From Cenococcum geophilum 1.58 (lineage: Eukaryota > Ascomycota > Dothideomycetes > Gloniales > Gloniaceae): a DNA stretch of 64,000 nucleotides. The notes under the pieces were generated by a model. That model did no database searches and was not told the origin of the DNA. It saw only the letters and a list, made by a program, of their open reading frames with translations. Both the position numbers and the translations under genes were made by a program. Shown piece after piece: positions 49,466-61,041 of the stretch (the first letter of the stretch is position 1; each line of letters starts with the position of its first letter). The stretch spans positions 2,084,002-2,148,001 of the forward strand of contig KV748204.1 in the NCBI GenBank assembly GCA_001692895.1. Reading direction: 5' to 3'.

Positions 49466-49674
49466 TTGTGCGTCGGACGCGCGTCCGGACGCGCGTTGGA
49501 CGCGCGTTGACGGTCGTTAGATGCGTAAACCGTTGGTATTAATATAAATGGAGAAAAAATATGATTATCGTATAAAATTTATTATTTTCGATAAAATTTC
49601 GATAATATTCCGATCGTTTTATTTATTATAAATAAAATCTATTAAATTATATTATATCGCTACCAAGAGAGATG
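49466..49674. repeat. GGACGCGCGT repeats and AT-rich spacer
   Basis: Four units of about 12 bp of the type TCCGGACGCGCGT (49475-49515), then AT-rich sequence with repeated TTCGATAA and CCGATCG motifs leading to the second cassette. Confidence 0.7.
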
Positions 49675-50040
49675 GATAGATGGATAATTGAATGGATGGA
49701 CGGATAGATGGATGGACGGACGTAGCGGATGGACAGATGTAATGGATGGATAGACGTAACGGATGGACAGACGTAATGGATGGACAGACGTAACGGATGG
49801 ACGGACGTAACGGGATGGACAGACGTAACGGATGGATAGACGTAGCGGATGGATAGACGTAGCGGATGGACAAACGTAGACGGATGGACAGATATAGACG
49901 GATGGGCAGTCGTAGACGGATGGACAGACGTAGACGAACGGACAGACGTAGACGAATGGACAGACATAGACGGATGGACAGACGTAGACGGATGGGCAGT
50001 CGTAGAGGGACAAATATGGATGACAGACACGGATGGAAAC
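49675..50040. repeat. GGATGGACAGACGTAGAC minisatellite, second copy
   Basis: About 18 units of 18 bp (GGATGGACAGACGTAACG and GTAGAC variants), followed by GGAAACTAAGCTAGATTAAT, the counterpart of the junction at 47910-47940. Confidence 0.9.
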
Positions 50041-50084
50041 TAAGCTAGATTAATTAGCTTAGCAAATATCACAAGCAGACCGAT

Positions 50085-50540
50085 CAGGAACAGCAGACCA
50101 AGACCCGCTGCCAGCTAAGACTCAAGATCGGCTGCCAGCAGATCAAGACCATTGCCAGCAAGACCGAGAGTCCATTGCCAGCAGACCGATGATCCATTGC
50201 AGCAGACCAAGACCGCTGCCAGCAGATCAAGATCGCCTGCCAGCAGATACCAAGACCGCTCGCCAGCAGACCAAGACCCGCTGCCAGCAGAACCGAGACC
50301 GCTGCCAGCAGACCAAAACCGCGTGTCAGCAGACTGAGACCTCTGCCAGCAGACCGAGACCGCTGCCAGCATGACCAAGACCATTTGCAGCAGACCAAGA
50401 CCGCTGTCCAGCATGACTCAAGATTCGCTGTCAACAGACCGAAGACCGCTATCAGCAGACCGAGACTGCTGCTTAACAGACCAAGCCGCTGCCAGCAGAC
50501 CAAGATCGCTATCAGTAGATCAAGATCGTTGCCAGGAGAC
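50085..50540. repeat. 20-bp minisatellite, second copy with many single-base indels
   Basis: The same array as 47985-48415 and in the same unit order near its end (GATCAAGATCGTTGCCAGGA then GACGACCGACGGCAAGATCA). Here single bases are repeatedly inserted or dropped (AAGACCCGC, AGATACCAAG, GTCCAGCATG), unlike the regular first copy. Confidence 0.9.
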
Positions 50541-50704
50541 GACCGACGGCAAGATCACGGAGGATTCTTCCATCCCTCCTACTTATTCCTTCCCTTTCTT
50601 CCCAAAGTTTTTATTTATTATGCGCCTTTTGTATGTATCCGTCTTTCTGGTTGCACCCATCTTTTTTGCGATCTAGGCTCTTTTTTGATATTCTTCCTTT
50701 CTTG

Positions 50705-51065
50705 GGCTACGTTTCTCGAAGCACATCTTCCGGGAGGCATGCGTCTCGTAGGCGCGTCTTGGGAACAACGTCTCCGGTAGGACATGTCATCTCCGAAGCA
50801 TATCTCGAAGCACATCTCGGAATGCACATCCGGAGGGCATAGCTCGAGCGCGTCTCGGAGGCACGTCTCGAAGCACATCTCGGAGCATCGTCTCGAAGCG
50901 CGTCTCGGAGCAACGTCTCGGAGCACGTCTCGAAGCACGTCTCGGAGCATGGCGTCTCGGAGCGCATCTCGGAAGCACGTCTCGGAGATGATCTCGAAGC
51001 AGTCTCAGGAGGATGCGTCTTTCGAGCGCGTCTCGGGAGTTACGTCTCCCGGAGACATTGCATCT
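50705..51065. repeat. 12-bp minisatellite, second copy with many indels
   Basis: Counterpart of 48540-49410 but only about 360 bp and irregular (TCTTCCGGGAGG, GAACAACGTCTCC). It fades into a stretch containing GACCTCAACTGCGCGCC that leads to the right inverted repeat at 51169. Confidence 0.85.
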
Positions 51066-51319
51066 CAGAAAAAAACACGACATAGGCTAGTCGGTCGAGT
51101 TGCCAAATGACCTCAACTGCGCGCCAATTGCGTCAACCACCAACCATTGAGGCCATTGAAAGGGTACCATATTTTGCCGATGTATAATAATTTACCTGCA
51201 CCTATAACACTACCTAGTACTATTATAACCTATACTATAATAGTAAGGAAGGAAGGAGAAGTGCGTATATAGATTTTTAAATTGCACAGTTGTAGGATAT
51301 TAGATCTTTACGTTTTCTA

Positions 51320-51572
51320 AAGTATTCCTAGTGTAGCTAGAAGTGTTAGATATATCGTAAGGGTAGCTAAGGCGCTAGTGGTAAGCGAGCTAATGGCGAT
51401 TTTCCATGCCGGGTATAGAAAATCGTAATTGGTTGATAGAGGTTATAGGAGAACACGCGACAAGCCTTACCTCTTGCGACGCGTAGATCTTAGAGAATTA
51501 ATTATCTATTTATAACACCATATAGTATATATTATTATAATATATATTCTGCACGTTGTAAAAGTCATACTA
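51320..51572 (+). repeat. Second copy of the copia LTR (probable 3' LTR)
   Basis: Nearly identical to 29115-29366 and in the same orientation, differing mainly by C/T and G/A changes. A purine-rich stretch (AAGGAAGGAAGGAGAAG) lies 80-90 bp upstream. With the 6.9-kb block removed it would lie about 200 bp after the end of copia RNase H, where a 3' LTR belongs. A solo LTR is the alternative. Confidence 0.6.
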
Positions 51573-52540
51573 ATAATTACTTATATTTTAACTAGATATT
51601 AGAGAGGTAGTAGTTACTATAAATAGAATATTCCTAACTTAAGAAGTCTTAGTTACTTATTATTATAGAGTAAGTTATGCCTTAGCTCTAGGTAGTAGAT
51701 AATACTCTATAATAAAACCTATAAAGATCTTCCTTAAACCCTAAAGCCTAAATGCCCTTCTACTACTTTACTATAATATAACTAAACTACTAGCTATTTA
51801 TATAGATTATTAATAGTAATATATAGAGGCTATATTAAATATATAACCCTTTATTTTTATACTATTTTTATATATAAGTGTATCTAAGATTATATATATA
51901 TATATTTGCAACTATATATATAAAATAAAACAACTTAATAGCTACCCTTTATTATACTACTATAAAGCTATTATATAACTAGCTACTTATAACTAATATA
52001 GATAGTTTAATAAGGAAACTATATTAGAAATATAGAGCTTTAATTATATATAGTTATAATATAGTTAAGGGTAGTTAATACCTAATTGTTAGACCTTGCG
52101 CTACCTATATAGCGGTATAAGCTAGAGAGCTTATAAGGCATTCCAACCGGCAGCCCGTCCAGTCGCAAGACACTGCTGCTATCTTTTTAGTTTATATGGT
52201 CAAGTGGGTTAGGCTTAGGCATAACACTAATTTAATTAATTTTAGTAATGGTATACGTATTAAATTATTTCTTAGTATATAAATACTTATATAAGTAAGA
52301 ATACTATAGCTAAGCAAGAGATTCCTAGAGGCTTCTTATTAATTAGCATATAATTAACTAACTAGATCTTAGCCAAGAATTTAAATATCCTTAACTTCTA
52401 CTAAAAGCTATAGCTTACTACTAAATCTTACTACTAAGGCAGCGAGCTGTTAGCTAGCTGCAGTTTTATAGCTAACTGTTATAACTCTATAAGCTCGCTA
52501 ACTGCTTATATTATTAGCCTCTTTATAGCGACGCTACTAG
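51573..52540 (-). other. RIP-degraded remnant, probably internal region of another LTR element
   Basis: TA-rich sequence with no firm domain. On the minus strand 52210-52085 reads VMPKPNPLDHIN and then SSVLRLDGLPVGMPYKLSSL, a short better-preserved stretch. This DNA is continuous with 60344-60535 across the gypsy insertion, and so probably belongs to the element whose LTR is at 60536-60731. Confidence 0.4.
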
Positions 52541-52961
52541 TGTAACGGAGCCTTATAGTAGGAACTACGGTAGACTCGTTAATAGGCTAGGTATATAGGT
52601 ATTGCAAATAAGTTAACAACGTAATAATAACTAGTAGAGTAGTTGCCTAATAAATTAACTCTAATTATATTCTAAGAATTACTATAAGGAAGGAACTATT
52701 TAGGTAGGGACTAAGGGTCCTTAAATATACAACCGTACTCCTAAGAAAGTCGTTACTCTATCTGCTCTATTTACTCTATTTACTCTATTATAGATCTTAT
52801 AGATTATATAGATTATATAGATTATATTATATAACTTTATTTACTATTCCTTATTATATAGTTCTATAGGTTCTATTTTAGACTATACTTATATTAACTA
52901 ATTAGCTTCTTCTAGCTCCTCTCTAAGTAGTTATAATATTATACTTAAAGCGTTTATAATA
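52541..52961 (-). repeat. 3' LTR of gypsy element 2 (left end)
   Basis: 421 bp; the outer end TGTAACGGAG is intact and the inner end (GTTTATAATA) is mutated. Confidence 0.93.
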
Positions 52962-53689
52962 CTATCTCCCTCTTTTTTATCTTTGTTCTTAAAGATACCT
53001 AATATCTTTAAGTTATTTACTAGAGGTATAATATCTATCTAATTAATTTAGTTAATATTATTACTTATAATACCTAAAGCACCTTCTTCTTCTTTAACTC
53101 TTTATTATACGTATATAGTCTCTTTTATACTATTACTTAGTAAAATAATATTATCTTTATATTCTTATTATATAAAAAAAGGGTTAGTTTATATTACGTT
53201 GGCAAGTTCTTTATTTTAATAACCTTCTTTTTATATAAAGTACACTAAAGTAAACGTTTAATTGTTTTATAATATTCACTTAATTTCTAACGCTAAGTAT
53301 GCGCGTTTTATAACTCTTAATAGTCTCTAAGTTTCCTAAGTAATTTATTATAGGGTTTTATATTTAATCTACCGCTATAAAGCTTAATAGTAAGCTATCT
53401 TTAGCGCTGCTTATGGTCTAATATGCCTTAAAAGAGTCTATACGTATCCTTAAAGTTTAGCGTCTAGCTTATATTTATTTTTAGCATTTAGAACGTATTT
53501 ATAAAAAGGTTTATTTAAAGAAGTAGAAACTTATTTAATAAGGTTTATAGAAACTTAGTAATAAAAAAATAGATTCTCTTTTAATAGGGAAGGAAATAAC
53601 TCTAAGTAGTTTAGTAGTTGCTCCTCCTAGGTCCCCCTTAGGTAACTTATTCTTTAGTAATTCCCCTTTATTAATATTGCTTAACCTTT

Positions 53690-56600
53690 TCTCTTCTAAT
53701 ACTCCTATACCTTTTCTATAGCGTTCTTTAGGTTCTCTAATAGCTCCTAGATAGCCCTATTATAGCCTATCTACTTTACTTTATACTATATTTTATTATT
53801 TATATCCTTATAACTAATAATCTTTAAAACTTACTATTTATCTTCCTCTTATTCTTTATATGTGTCTACTTTATAAACTAGTGGCTTAATATTTCTATAT
53901 ACTAGCTTTAGCATTATAATATACTATATAGGGTAGATCTTTATCCTAGCTAGTAGATTTAACTTAAATATAACTAATATAATTTTCTATATAATTTTAA
54001 AAGGTCCTAGTCTAACGTGGTCTAACTTCTTACTTAGTTATTAACTCTTAAAATTTTTATATAGTAGCTATACTTTATCTCCCTCCTTAAGATCTGGTCC
54101 TTTAGATCTCTTAGTATTATAGTACTTTTTTATTCTTTACTATACTACCTTAGCTATTTCCGTAAGGTCTATATAAAGATTTATTAAACTCTTTATTCTT
54201 TACTTAGCTATACTACTTATTTTCTTTACTTAATATAGCGATAATAAGGTCCTTAGCTTATATCCGTAATTCGCCTTAAATAGTAATATACCTATTCCTT
54301 TTTATGGTATTATATTATATATAAACTATATAACTAGTAATAGCAATACCTAATTATTCTATACATAATTAATATAATACCTTAGATACTATTTTAGTAT
54401 CTAATTTAATCTTTCTATTTAACTGTCTGTCTATAAATAATATATAGTAGAAGTTACTACTTAAACTCTTTACTCTACTAAGAACACTTCTTAAAATACT
54501 ACTATAAATCTTAGATCTCTATCTAATATAATTTTACTTAGTACTCTATATCTTATAAATACTTCTTTAATATAGATTTTAGCGATATTTTCCGCTAATA
54601 TTTCTTCTAAATATACTATAAAGTATCCCTACTTTATAAGCTTATCTATTATTACTAAGATCGCGTTATAATCTTATCTAATAATAGGGTCTCTTAACTT
54701 TAGTAACTTAATAATAAAGTCCTATAATATAACCTCCTATAGTCTCTCTAGTATTTTAATAGGTTATAGCTCTCTATATAGCTTATACCTTATTAGTTTA
54801 TTCCTTTAATAATTTAGATATTCTTTTATAACTTACCTAGCTAGTCCTTAAATTCTATTAATAATATACTCTTCTTAAAGTTTTAATACTAAGCCTATAG
54901 CTCCGTTATATCCTTAAGTTAGTTCTTTATAAAATAACTTAATAAACTCTTTTATAATAGCTCTTAGTATATATATTACTTTTTAATTTTTATACTGCTC
55001 TAAGTCTAGATCCTTTATTTATATATCTAGGATCTTTTATATCTAATTACTCTCTAGTAATTTATAGATCTTCTCTTCTTATATTGCTGCGATTTTTAGA
55101 TAATTATACCTAATTAATTTATCTATATCCCTTTATAATAAAGCCCTTAATGGCTTTTTATTATTTTATAGTTTAGCTTTTTTACTTAAAGCATCCGCTT
55201 ATATATTCTCTATACCCTTAGTATATTAAATCTTAAAATAGTATTCTATAAGTATCTCCGCCTATCTAATTTATTTATAGTTAAGTTCTTTTATTATTAG
55301 GAACCCCATTAGGTTCTTATAATTTATTTTAACTACTATCTCTAATTATAGCTAATAGATTTTAAGAACTAGCTTCTAGGTAAATAACTATTTAACTTTC
55401 TTAAATAGTTCCTTTTATTTCTCTCCCTATACCTATAGTTCTTCCTTCTTTATTAATCTTATAAGTGGCTTAATATTCTTTAACTATTAAGCTATAAACC
55501 TTCTATAGTAGTTATAGAACCCTAGAAATAACCTTAACTATATTATATTTTCTAGTTCTTACTAATTTACTATAGCCTTAATCTTCTTTAGATCTATACT
55601 AAGTTAGCCTAGTTTAATAATAAATTTAATAAAATCTATTTTCCTAGTAAAGAATTTATATTTTTTAATTGCTATTAGTATCTGTTCTTCTTATAGTCTC
55701 TTTAAAACCCATTTAATATATTCTCTATATTCTTCCTTATTTATTAAGTAGATAATAATATTGTTAAGGTATACTATAATAAATTTATTTAAGTGTTCTC
55801 TTAATATATTATTAATATACTTCTAAAACGTTACTAATATATTTATAAGCCTAAATTATATAACTAGTGGTTTATATAGTCCTTCCTTTAACCTAAAGGC
55901 TGCCTTTTATTTATTGCCTTCCTTAATTCTAATCTAATAGTACGCCTATCTTAGATCTATCTTTATAAAGATTTACGTGTTACTAATCCTATTTTAGATT
56001 TCACTTATTAAGGGTAAAAGATACCTATTCTTTTTAGTAATGCTATTTAACTATTTATAGTTAATATATAGTCTAAGTTTTCTATTCTTCTTTAGTACGA
56101 ATAGTACTAAATATCCTACTAATAACTGCGATAGTCTAATATATCCCTTTTAAGGGTTTTCCTAAATAAACTCTTTAAGTGCCTATAATTCTTTTTCTAT
56201 TAACTTATAGGTTAGGTAAAACCTTAGACTTATTTCTAGTTCTAATTCTATCTTATAGTCCTATACTATATAATCTAATAGCTTTTTACTTTCTAGTAAC
56301 TATAGCTTCTTACTATATTTATAGTATCTCTTTAGTATATAACTTAATCCTTAATTAGTTTCCTTATATATTACTCTAACTTAATACTATACTAACTTAG
56401 TTTGTTATTATATTTTATATTATTATATATCTCTAATATTAACCTAACCTATAACCTAATTAATCTTTAGATTATATTTCTATAACTAAAGCATTCCTAA
56501 TACTACCTTATTATTCCCTAATAGTAATATATTAAAAGATATCTTAACTTATTTCCCTTTAATAGTTATCTAAATAGGTCCCGTTTTAAGATTAATAATA

Positions 56601-59000
56601 CCTTTTTTATAGGCTATTAAATATCCTAAAATTGTTACTAATAAATAAGGGTGCTCTTTTTGCCTATATAGTAGTCCCATCCTTTTAACTGCTACTAGTA
56701 AGATATAGTTTTATATTACTCTACTATCTACTAATACTTTAAACTATTAATCTTACTAATTAACTTTTAAATTTAGGTATTGTTCTTAAATTCCTTTAAG
56801 GGTTTAAGACTCTACTACTAGCTTCCTCTAGTTCTATAGGCCTCTACTTTTTCTAACTATTAGCTGCTTAATTCTTATATACTTAACTTACTCTTTAGCT
56901 AATACTTAGTCTACTTTTTATCTTTAATATACTATAAATAGGTATTCTCTAGATATTCCCACTATTATTATCTATCTAGGTATTCTTCCGTAAGGAATTT
57001 TTTTAGTTAAAGTATTAAGTCTTTTAACTCCTAAACTTTTATTAAATACCAGCCGTATATATACTTAGCATTTTTATACTATTATTTATTTAGCGCCTAA
57101 TATATCCTTATAGGGTATTTCCAGTTCTTTTCTTTTAGATTTTTATGCATTTTATATATATTGTCTATATATATAATCTATAATAGCATATAGTATGCCA
57201 CATGCTTTAGGTTAACTTTTAACTTATCTTTATCCTTAAGTTTAAACCTTTATCGCGTTAATCTAAACGTTATAACTTTATTTATAGGTACTAAGACGCA
57301 TCTTTTACTTCTTTAATCCTTTAATCGTTCCTCTAGATCCTTTAATATTATAATTAAGGCTCCCTTAATATAATTTATTGCTTTTTCCGTAATTAAATAG
57401 TTTTAGATAACTCTTTTATCTAACTATATATAAAAATCTTCCTACTTATTATTATATCTTTACCTATACCACTTTTAATATAGCTGCTAAAGTATATACG
57501 GCTTGTCCATAAGGAAGTATCTTCTTATTACTATATTATAATAGCCTTTTATATATTATTCTTCGAACCTAGTTAAAATCCCTAAATCCTCTTTATTTTT
57601 TAGTTTAGTAAGCTACTTAGCTCTTAGTATACCTATTCTTAGTCTATTAGTAATTCTTTATATAGGTGCTTTATTCTTTATATAACCTAATATACTAGAT
57701 TTTATATCTAGTTTCTTTTTTTATTATATAAGGATTTTTGCTCTAAACTTATTTATAGTTTCTTATTGTTTATATCTTATAATTAGATCCTTAAAGTTCT
57801 CTTACTTCTTAATTGCTATATTAACTTTTTAATCTTTAGGTTAAATACTATATTTGCCTAGTAAGTCTTCTAGGTTTATATATCTATCTCCTAATCTAAC
57901 TACTATTTATACTATAAATTCCCTAATTTATAGTAAAGTCTCTTACTTCTTTCTTATAGGTATCCTTATTTATACTCCAAATTCTTAACCCCTTAGATTC
58001 TTTAACCCTAAGCTTACTTCTTTCTTAAGCTATACTCTAGCCTTAGTTTAACTAGGCTTTACTAATATTCTTATCTCGTCTTAAAAGTCCTAGATCTTAC
58101 TTATCTTATCTTAAAAGTCTTATACCTTTAGAAAACTTCATCCTAAGCTTATTTATATATTGCTAAACTAAGCTATTACTCTATTCTATCGGTTTTTATC
58201 TATTATAGGTCCTTAAGCATACCTTATTTTATCTTAAGAATCTTAGTTATCTCTTATCTTATTTTAAGAATCTTAAGCCTTTAGCCTTTTGCCTTTATTA
58301 AGTAGTAAGCTAGCACTAGCAATTATCTACTTACTTAATTATCTCTAAATATTACTCCTTTTATCTTATAAAGTAATAAATACTATATCCAATAGTATTA
58401 TAATACCTATTACTAAACCTTACTCTATAGCGGTCTTAGTCTCTACTTCTATTACATTATTAAGGTTTAAATACCCCTAGTTAGTTCCTTTATTACCCTT
58501 ATTACTATTAATTAATAAGTACTCTAACTCTATTGTTATTATTACTAATCTTTATCTATATATTGCTATAATATCTTAATTTAGCTTATAGAGTCGATTT
58601 TATTCTTTATTTAACTCTTTAGTTCCTTTAAGTCTTTTTAACTCTAGCTCTTATAGCTAATAGCTTATACTATACTTAGCGTCTTTATAAATTTAGTATA
58701 CGTTATTATAATAAAACGCAAAACTTCTAATTAAACATTCTTTTATTCCTTATAGCGTACTATTATCCCTCTATATATATATATCACATACTACTAGTTT
58801 AATTCCCTTTACTACGTAATAACTCTAACTACTTTTATAGTCTTTAGTAAAATAACCCTATTTTCCGCAATTTATATAAGCTCTATTTTTAAACCATTAC
58901 TTTTATTATAGAGTTTGCTTAAATATCTTCTACTACTAAGATCCTTGGTTTAGCCTATACTCCCTAGTCCTATAATTACTTAATCCCTAACTTTTAGGTT
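53690..59000 (-). pseudogene. gypsy element 2 gag-pol remnants
   Basis: Minus strand, from high to low coordinates. The zinc-knuckle gag remnant is near 58880-58860. The protease is near 56745-56715, where the DSG triplet has become DSR. RT has its YxDD site near 55780-55746, again changed to a non-catalytic form. RNase H, then integrase near 54700-53900, and the chromodomain near 53780-53710 follow. Domain order and spacing match element 1. Both copies share the Lys/Glu-rich segment between gag and protease. Stops are at least as dense as in element 1. Confidence 0.8.
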
Positions 59001-59932
59001 TCTATAGTTTCTTACTCCATCTCTTATAGGTTTCTTTAGTACTACTTAGGTCTATTAGCTCTACGCCATACTATATTTTTTAATTTAGCTTAGGTTATTA
59101 CGTACTTTACGTCTTATATAACTATAAAACTCTATTCTAGCCCTTTTAGCCTATTCCCTTTAGTAGATCCTATTATTAATCTTTATTACTTAATCTATTA
59201 GTTCCCTTAGGGTATCCACATCTTTTATTAGGATAATTACGTCCTAGACTTTAGCCTTAAGTCCCTATTTATACTATATTATAAGCGCCTTATTATTCTA
59301 CTTAACTTATATTACTAGCGTTTAGAACTACATTATATACTTAATTACTAAAGTTCGTTATATAATATCTTAGAGTTTTTTTTCTACCATAGTTATTACC
59401 TTTAGATCTCTAAATATTTACGTAAGTCACTCTATAAATCTGCCCTAGCTTAAAAATATAAACCGTACCTCTTAGTTTATAGTCGTTATTCTATTTACTT
59501 ATATCTCTATAAGGTAAGGCTTAAATTATTTAAGTGCCCTTTCTAATAAGAATAATCCTATATACGCTACTTAATCTATAGGTATTAGTAGCTTAGCTCC
59601 TTCTTATAAAACCTTAAAGTATATTTATATAAGGAATCCTTTAAACTTTAATCTTTCCCCTAAGAATCTCTTAATTAATAGTAGCTTAATCTTTACTACT
59701 CCTATCCCGTTAATCCTATTTTTAAGTATTATATTATCCCCTATTAATTAGTTAACTATCTCTTATAACTGTCCTATTATTATAGGTTATTATAAGTTAG
59801 TGTCTACTATACTAGTGTTATTACCTAATCTTAAAGTAGTTGCCGCTGTTAATGGCGTTATAGTGGCTGCTTTTAGTGGNATATTATTTAACTTATTAAA
59901 ACCGTAACTATAGTAGTAATTATATAACGGAG

Positions 59933-60343
59933 CCTTATAGCAGAAACTACGGTAGACTTATTAATAGGCTAGGTATATAGGTATTGTAAGTAAGTTAATA
60001 ACGTAATAATAACTNGTAGAGNGGTTGCCTAATAGATTAACTCCAATTATATTCTAAGAATTACTATAAGGAAGGAACTATCTAGGTAGGGACTAAGGGT
60101 CCTTAAATACACAACTATACTTCTAAGAAAGTCGTTACTCTATCTACTCTGTCTGCTCTATTCGCTTTATTACAGATCTTATAGATTATACAGATTATAT
60201 AGATTACATCACGTGACTCTGCTTACTATTCCTCGTCACATAGTTCCACGGGTTCTATCCTAAACCGTGCTTATATTAACTAACTAGCTTCTTTTGACTC
60301 CTCTCCAAGTAGTCGTAACATTGTACTTAAAGCGTTTATAACA
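59933..60343 (-). repeat. 5' LTR of gypsy element 2 (right end)
   Basis: About 411 bp (one short deletion relative to its partner). The right, outward-facing part retains C/G-rich words (CACGTGACTCTGC, CCACGGGTTCTATCC), whereas the inner end is mutated (TATAACGG for TGTAACGG). Confidence 0.93.
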
Positions 60344-60535
60344 GCTAGTAACACTAACTCTTGGACACACTAGAATAAATAGGTAAGTAGCTATAGATCT
60401 AAATATAAAGTCTAGATTTATAGATTTAATTAAGGAGGCTATAGAGGAGGTAGGGTAAAGGAGCCAAATTTAAAGCCTTAAAAGGTATTAGGTAGAAAGG
60501 TCAAGGCCAATATATTAAATAGCACGTAGGGGTAA

Positions 60536-60731
60536 ATAATTAATTTAATTATAAGGTGAGGATGTAAATAGGGAGTCCAATTAATAGAACAATAGAGTAT
60601 ATTATATAGACAGATGAATCCTTAAGGGAAAATGAGGAGTCTGTATGCGAGGTTAGGAAGGGTTTTCCCTAGGCACGTGCAGCGCACGTACCTCGCAGCT
60701 ATATAGCTATCTGCTCAGGTTTCACCCGACA
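60536..60731 (-). repeat. LTR of a second copia-like family
   Basis: On the minus strand it begins TGTCGGGTGAAACC at 60731. It contains the palindromic-rich GGTACGTGCGCTGCACGTGC segment, then CCTAGGGAAAACCC, a TATA-like CTATATAATATAC and GTTCTATTAATTGG, ending near 60536 with CATCCTCACCTTATAAT. Such LTRs are common in filamentous ascomycetes. Its internal region continues towards lower coordinates (60535-60344) and is broken by gypsy element 2. Confidence 0.65.
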
Positions 60732-61020
60732 TTAATTTAGTTAGGCGTAGATAGCTTCTAAAGTAGCAGCGATAAATTTAGTAAGGTAACCGAGTTTAGA
60801 GTATCTAAACTTAGGTTAGGTAGATTAGGTAATAGATAAATATTTAAAGGATATTTATATTTTGGTTTTTAGGGAAAGCTAAGCTTAGTAAAAGAGGATA
60901 TAATTAGTTCTTTTTACGTGATTTCCCAATTATATATAGTGTATTCTTAGCACTATAAAATTTGAGAGCCGAGCCTCTGAATAGACCAATAAATCAACGC
61001 TTAGTACTACAGGTGAACAT
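60732..61020 (+). repeat. LTR-like remnant with TATA box
   Basis: RIP-affected first part, then CTATAAAATTTGAGAGCC at 60952-60970 followed by GAATAGACCAATAAATCAAC and an end near CAGGTGAACA (61019). The TATA box and the AATAAA-like signal just downstream are what the 3' part of a fungal LTR looks like. It marks the sharp boundary between RIP-affected transposon DNA and the genic region. Confidence 0.45.
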
Positions 61021-61041
61021 AAAAAAATATATGGAGCAGTC

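Larger units (their letters stand above)
44295..51184. mobile_element. 6.9-kb block of foreign composition bounded by 16-bp inverted repeats
   Basis: TACATCGGGAAAATAT at 44295-44310 is the inverted partner of ATATTTTGCCGATGTA at 51169-51184 (15 of 16 match). TA sits at each outer end, as for a TA-target transposon. Inside, the RIP signature vanishes and CpG is common. There are AT-rich unique DNA, a GC-rich patch and many minisatellites, but no transposase or other protein I can recognise. Both ends carry related subterminal motifs (GCAATTGACCAAC on the left, GCAATTGCGTCAACC on the right). It lies between the end of copia RNase H and the copia 3' LTR. The alternatives are a large non-autonomous transposon, a captured foreign segment, or a misassembly. 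Confidence 0.5.
29115..51572 (+). mobile_element. Ty1/copia retrotransposon, RIP-degraded and split by five insertions
   Basis: A single copia element can be read from the LTR at 29.1 kb through gag, protease, integrase, reverse transcriptase and RNase H (ending near 44.2 kb) to a second LTR-like copy at 51.3 kb. It is interrupted at 30919-31938, 34561-34702, 35220-43260, 43332-43661 and 44295-51184. Removing the MITE, the gypsy element and the solo LTR restores known copia motifs in frame: RPLYGIPKAG across the MITE, VINPNKKDAKLLNKR across the gypsy site, RGLSFIKLDI across the solo LTR. Stops everywhere show it is dead. That the 51.3-kb LTR is its 3' LTR is inferred from family, orientation and position. 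Confidence 0.7.
52541..60343 (-). mobile_element. Ty3/gypsy chromovirus, second copy, reverse orientation, 7.8 kb
   Basis: LTRs at 52541-52961 and 59933-60343 are homologous to those of the element at 35.2-43.3 kb but inverted. The outer ends are TGTAACGGAG and TTTATAACA. Flanking 5-mers ACTAG (52536-52540) and GCTAG (60344-60348) are a target duplication with one G/A difference. The same domain order is found on the minus strand. The frame is fully degraded by stops. It inserted into an older LTR element. Confidence 0.93.

Noticed and set aside
52085-52200. Better-preserved stretch with possible tRNA-like folding
   Set aside because: No T-loop GTTCGAATC-type box or acceptor pairing could be found.
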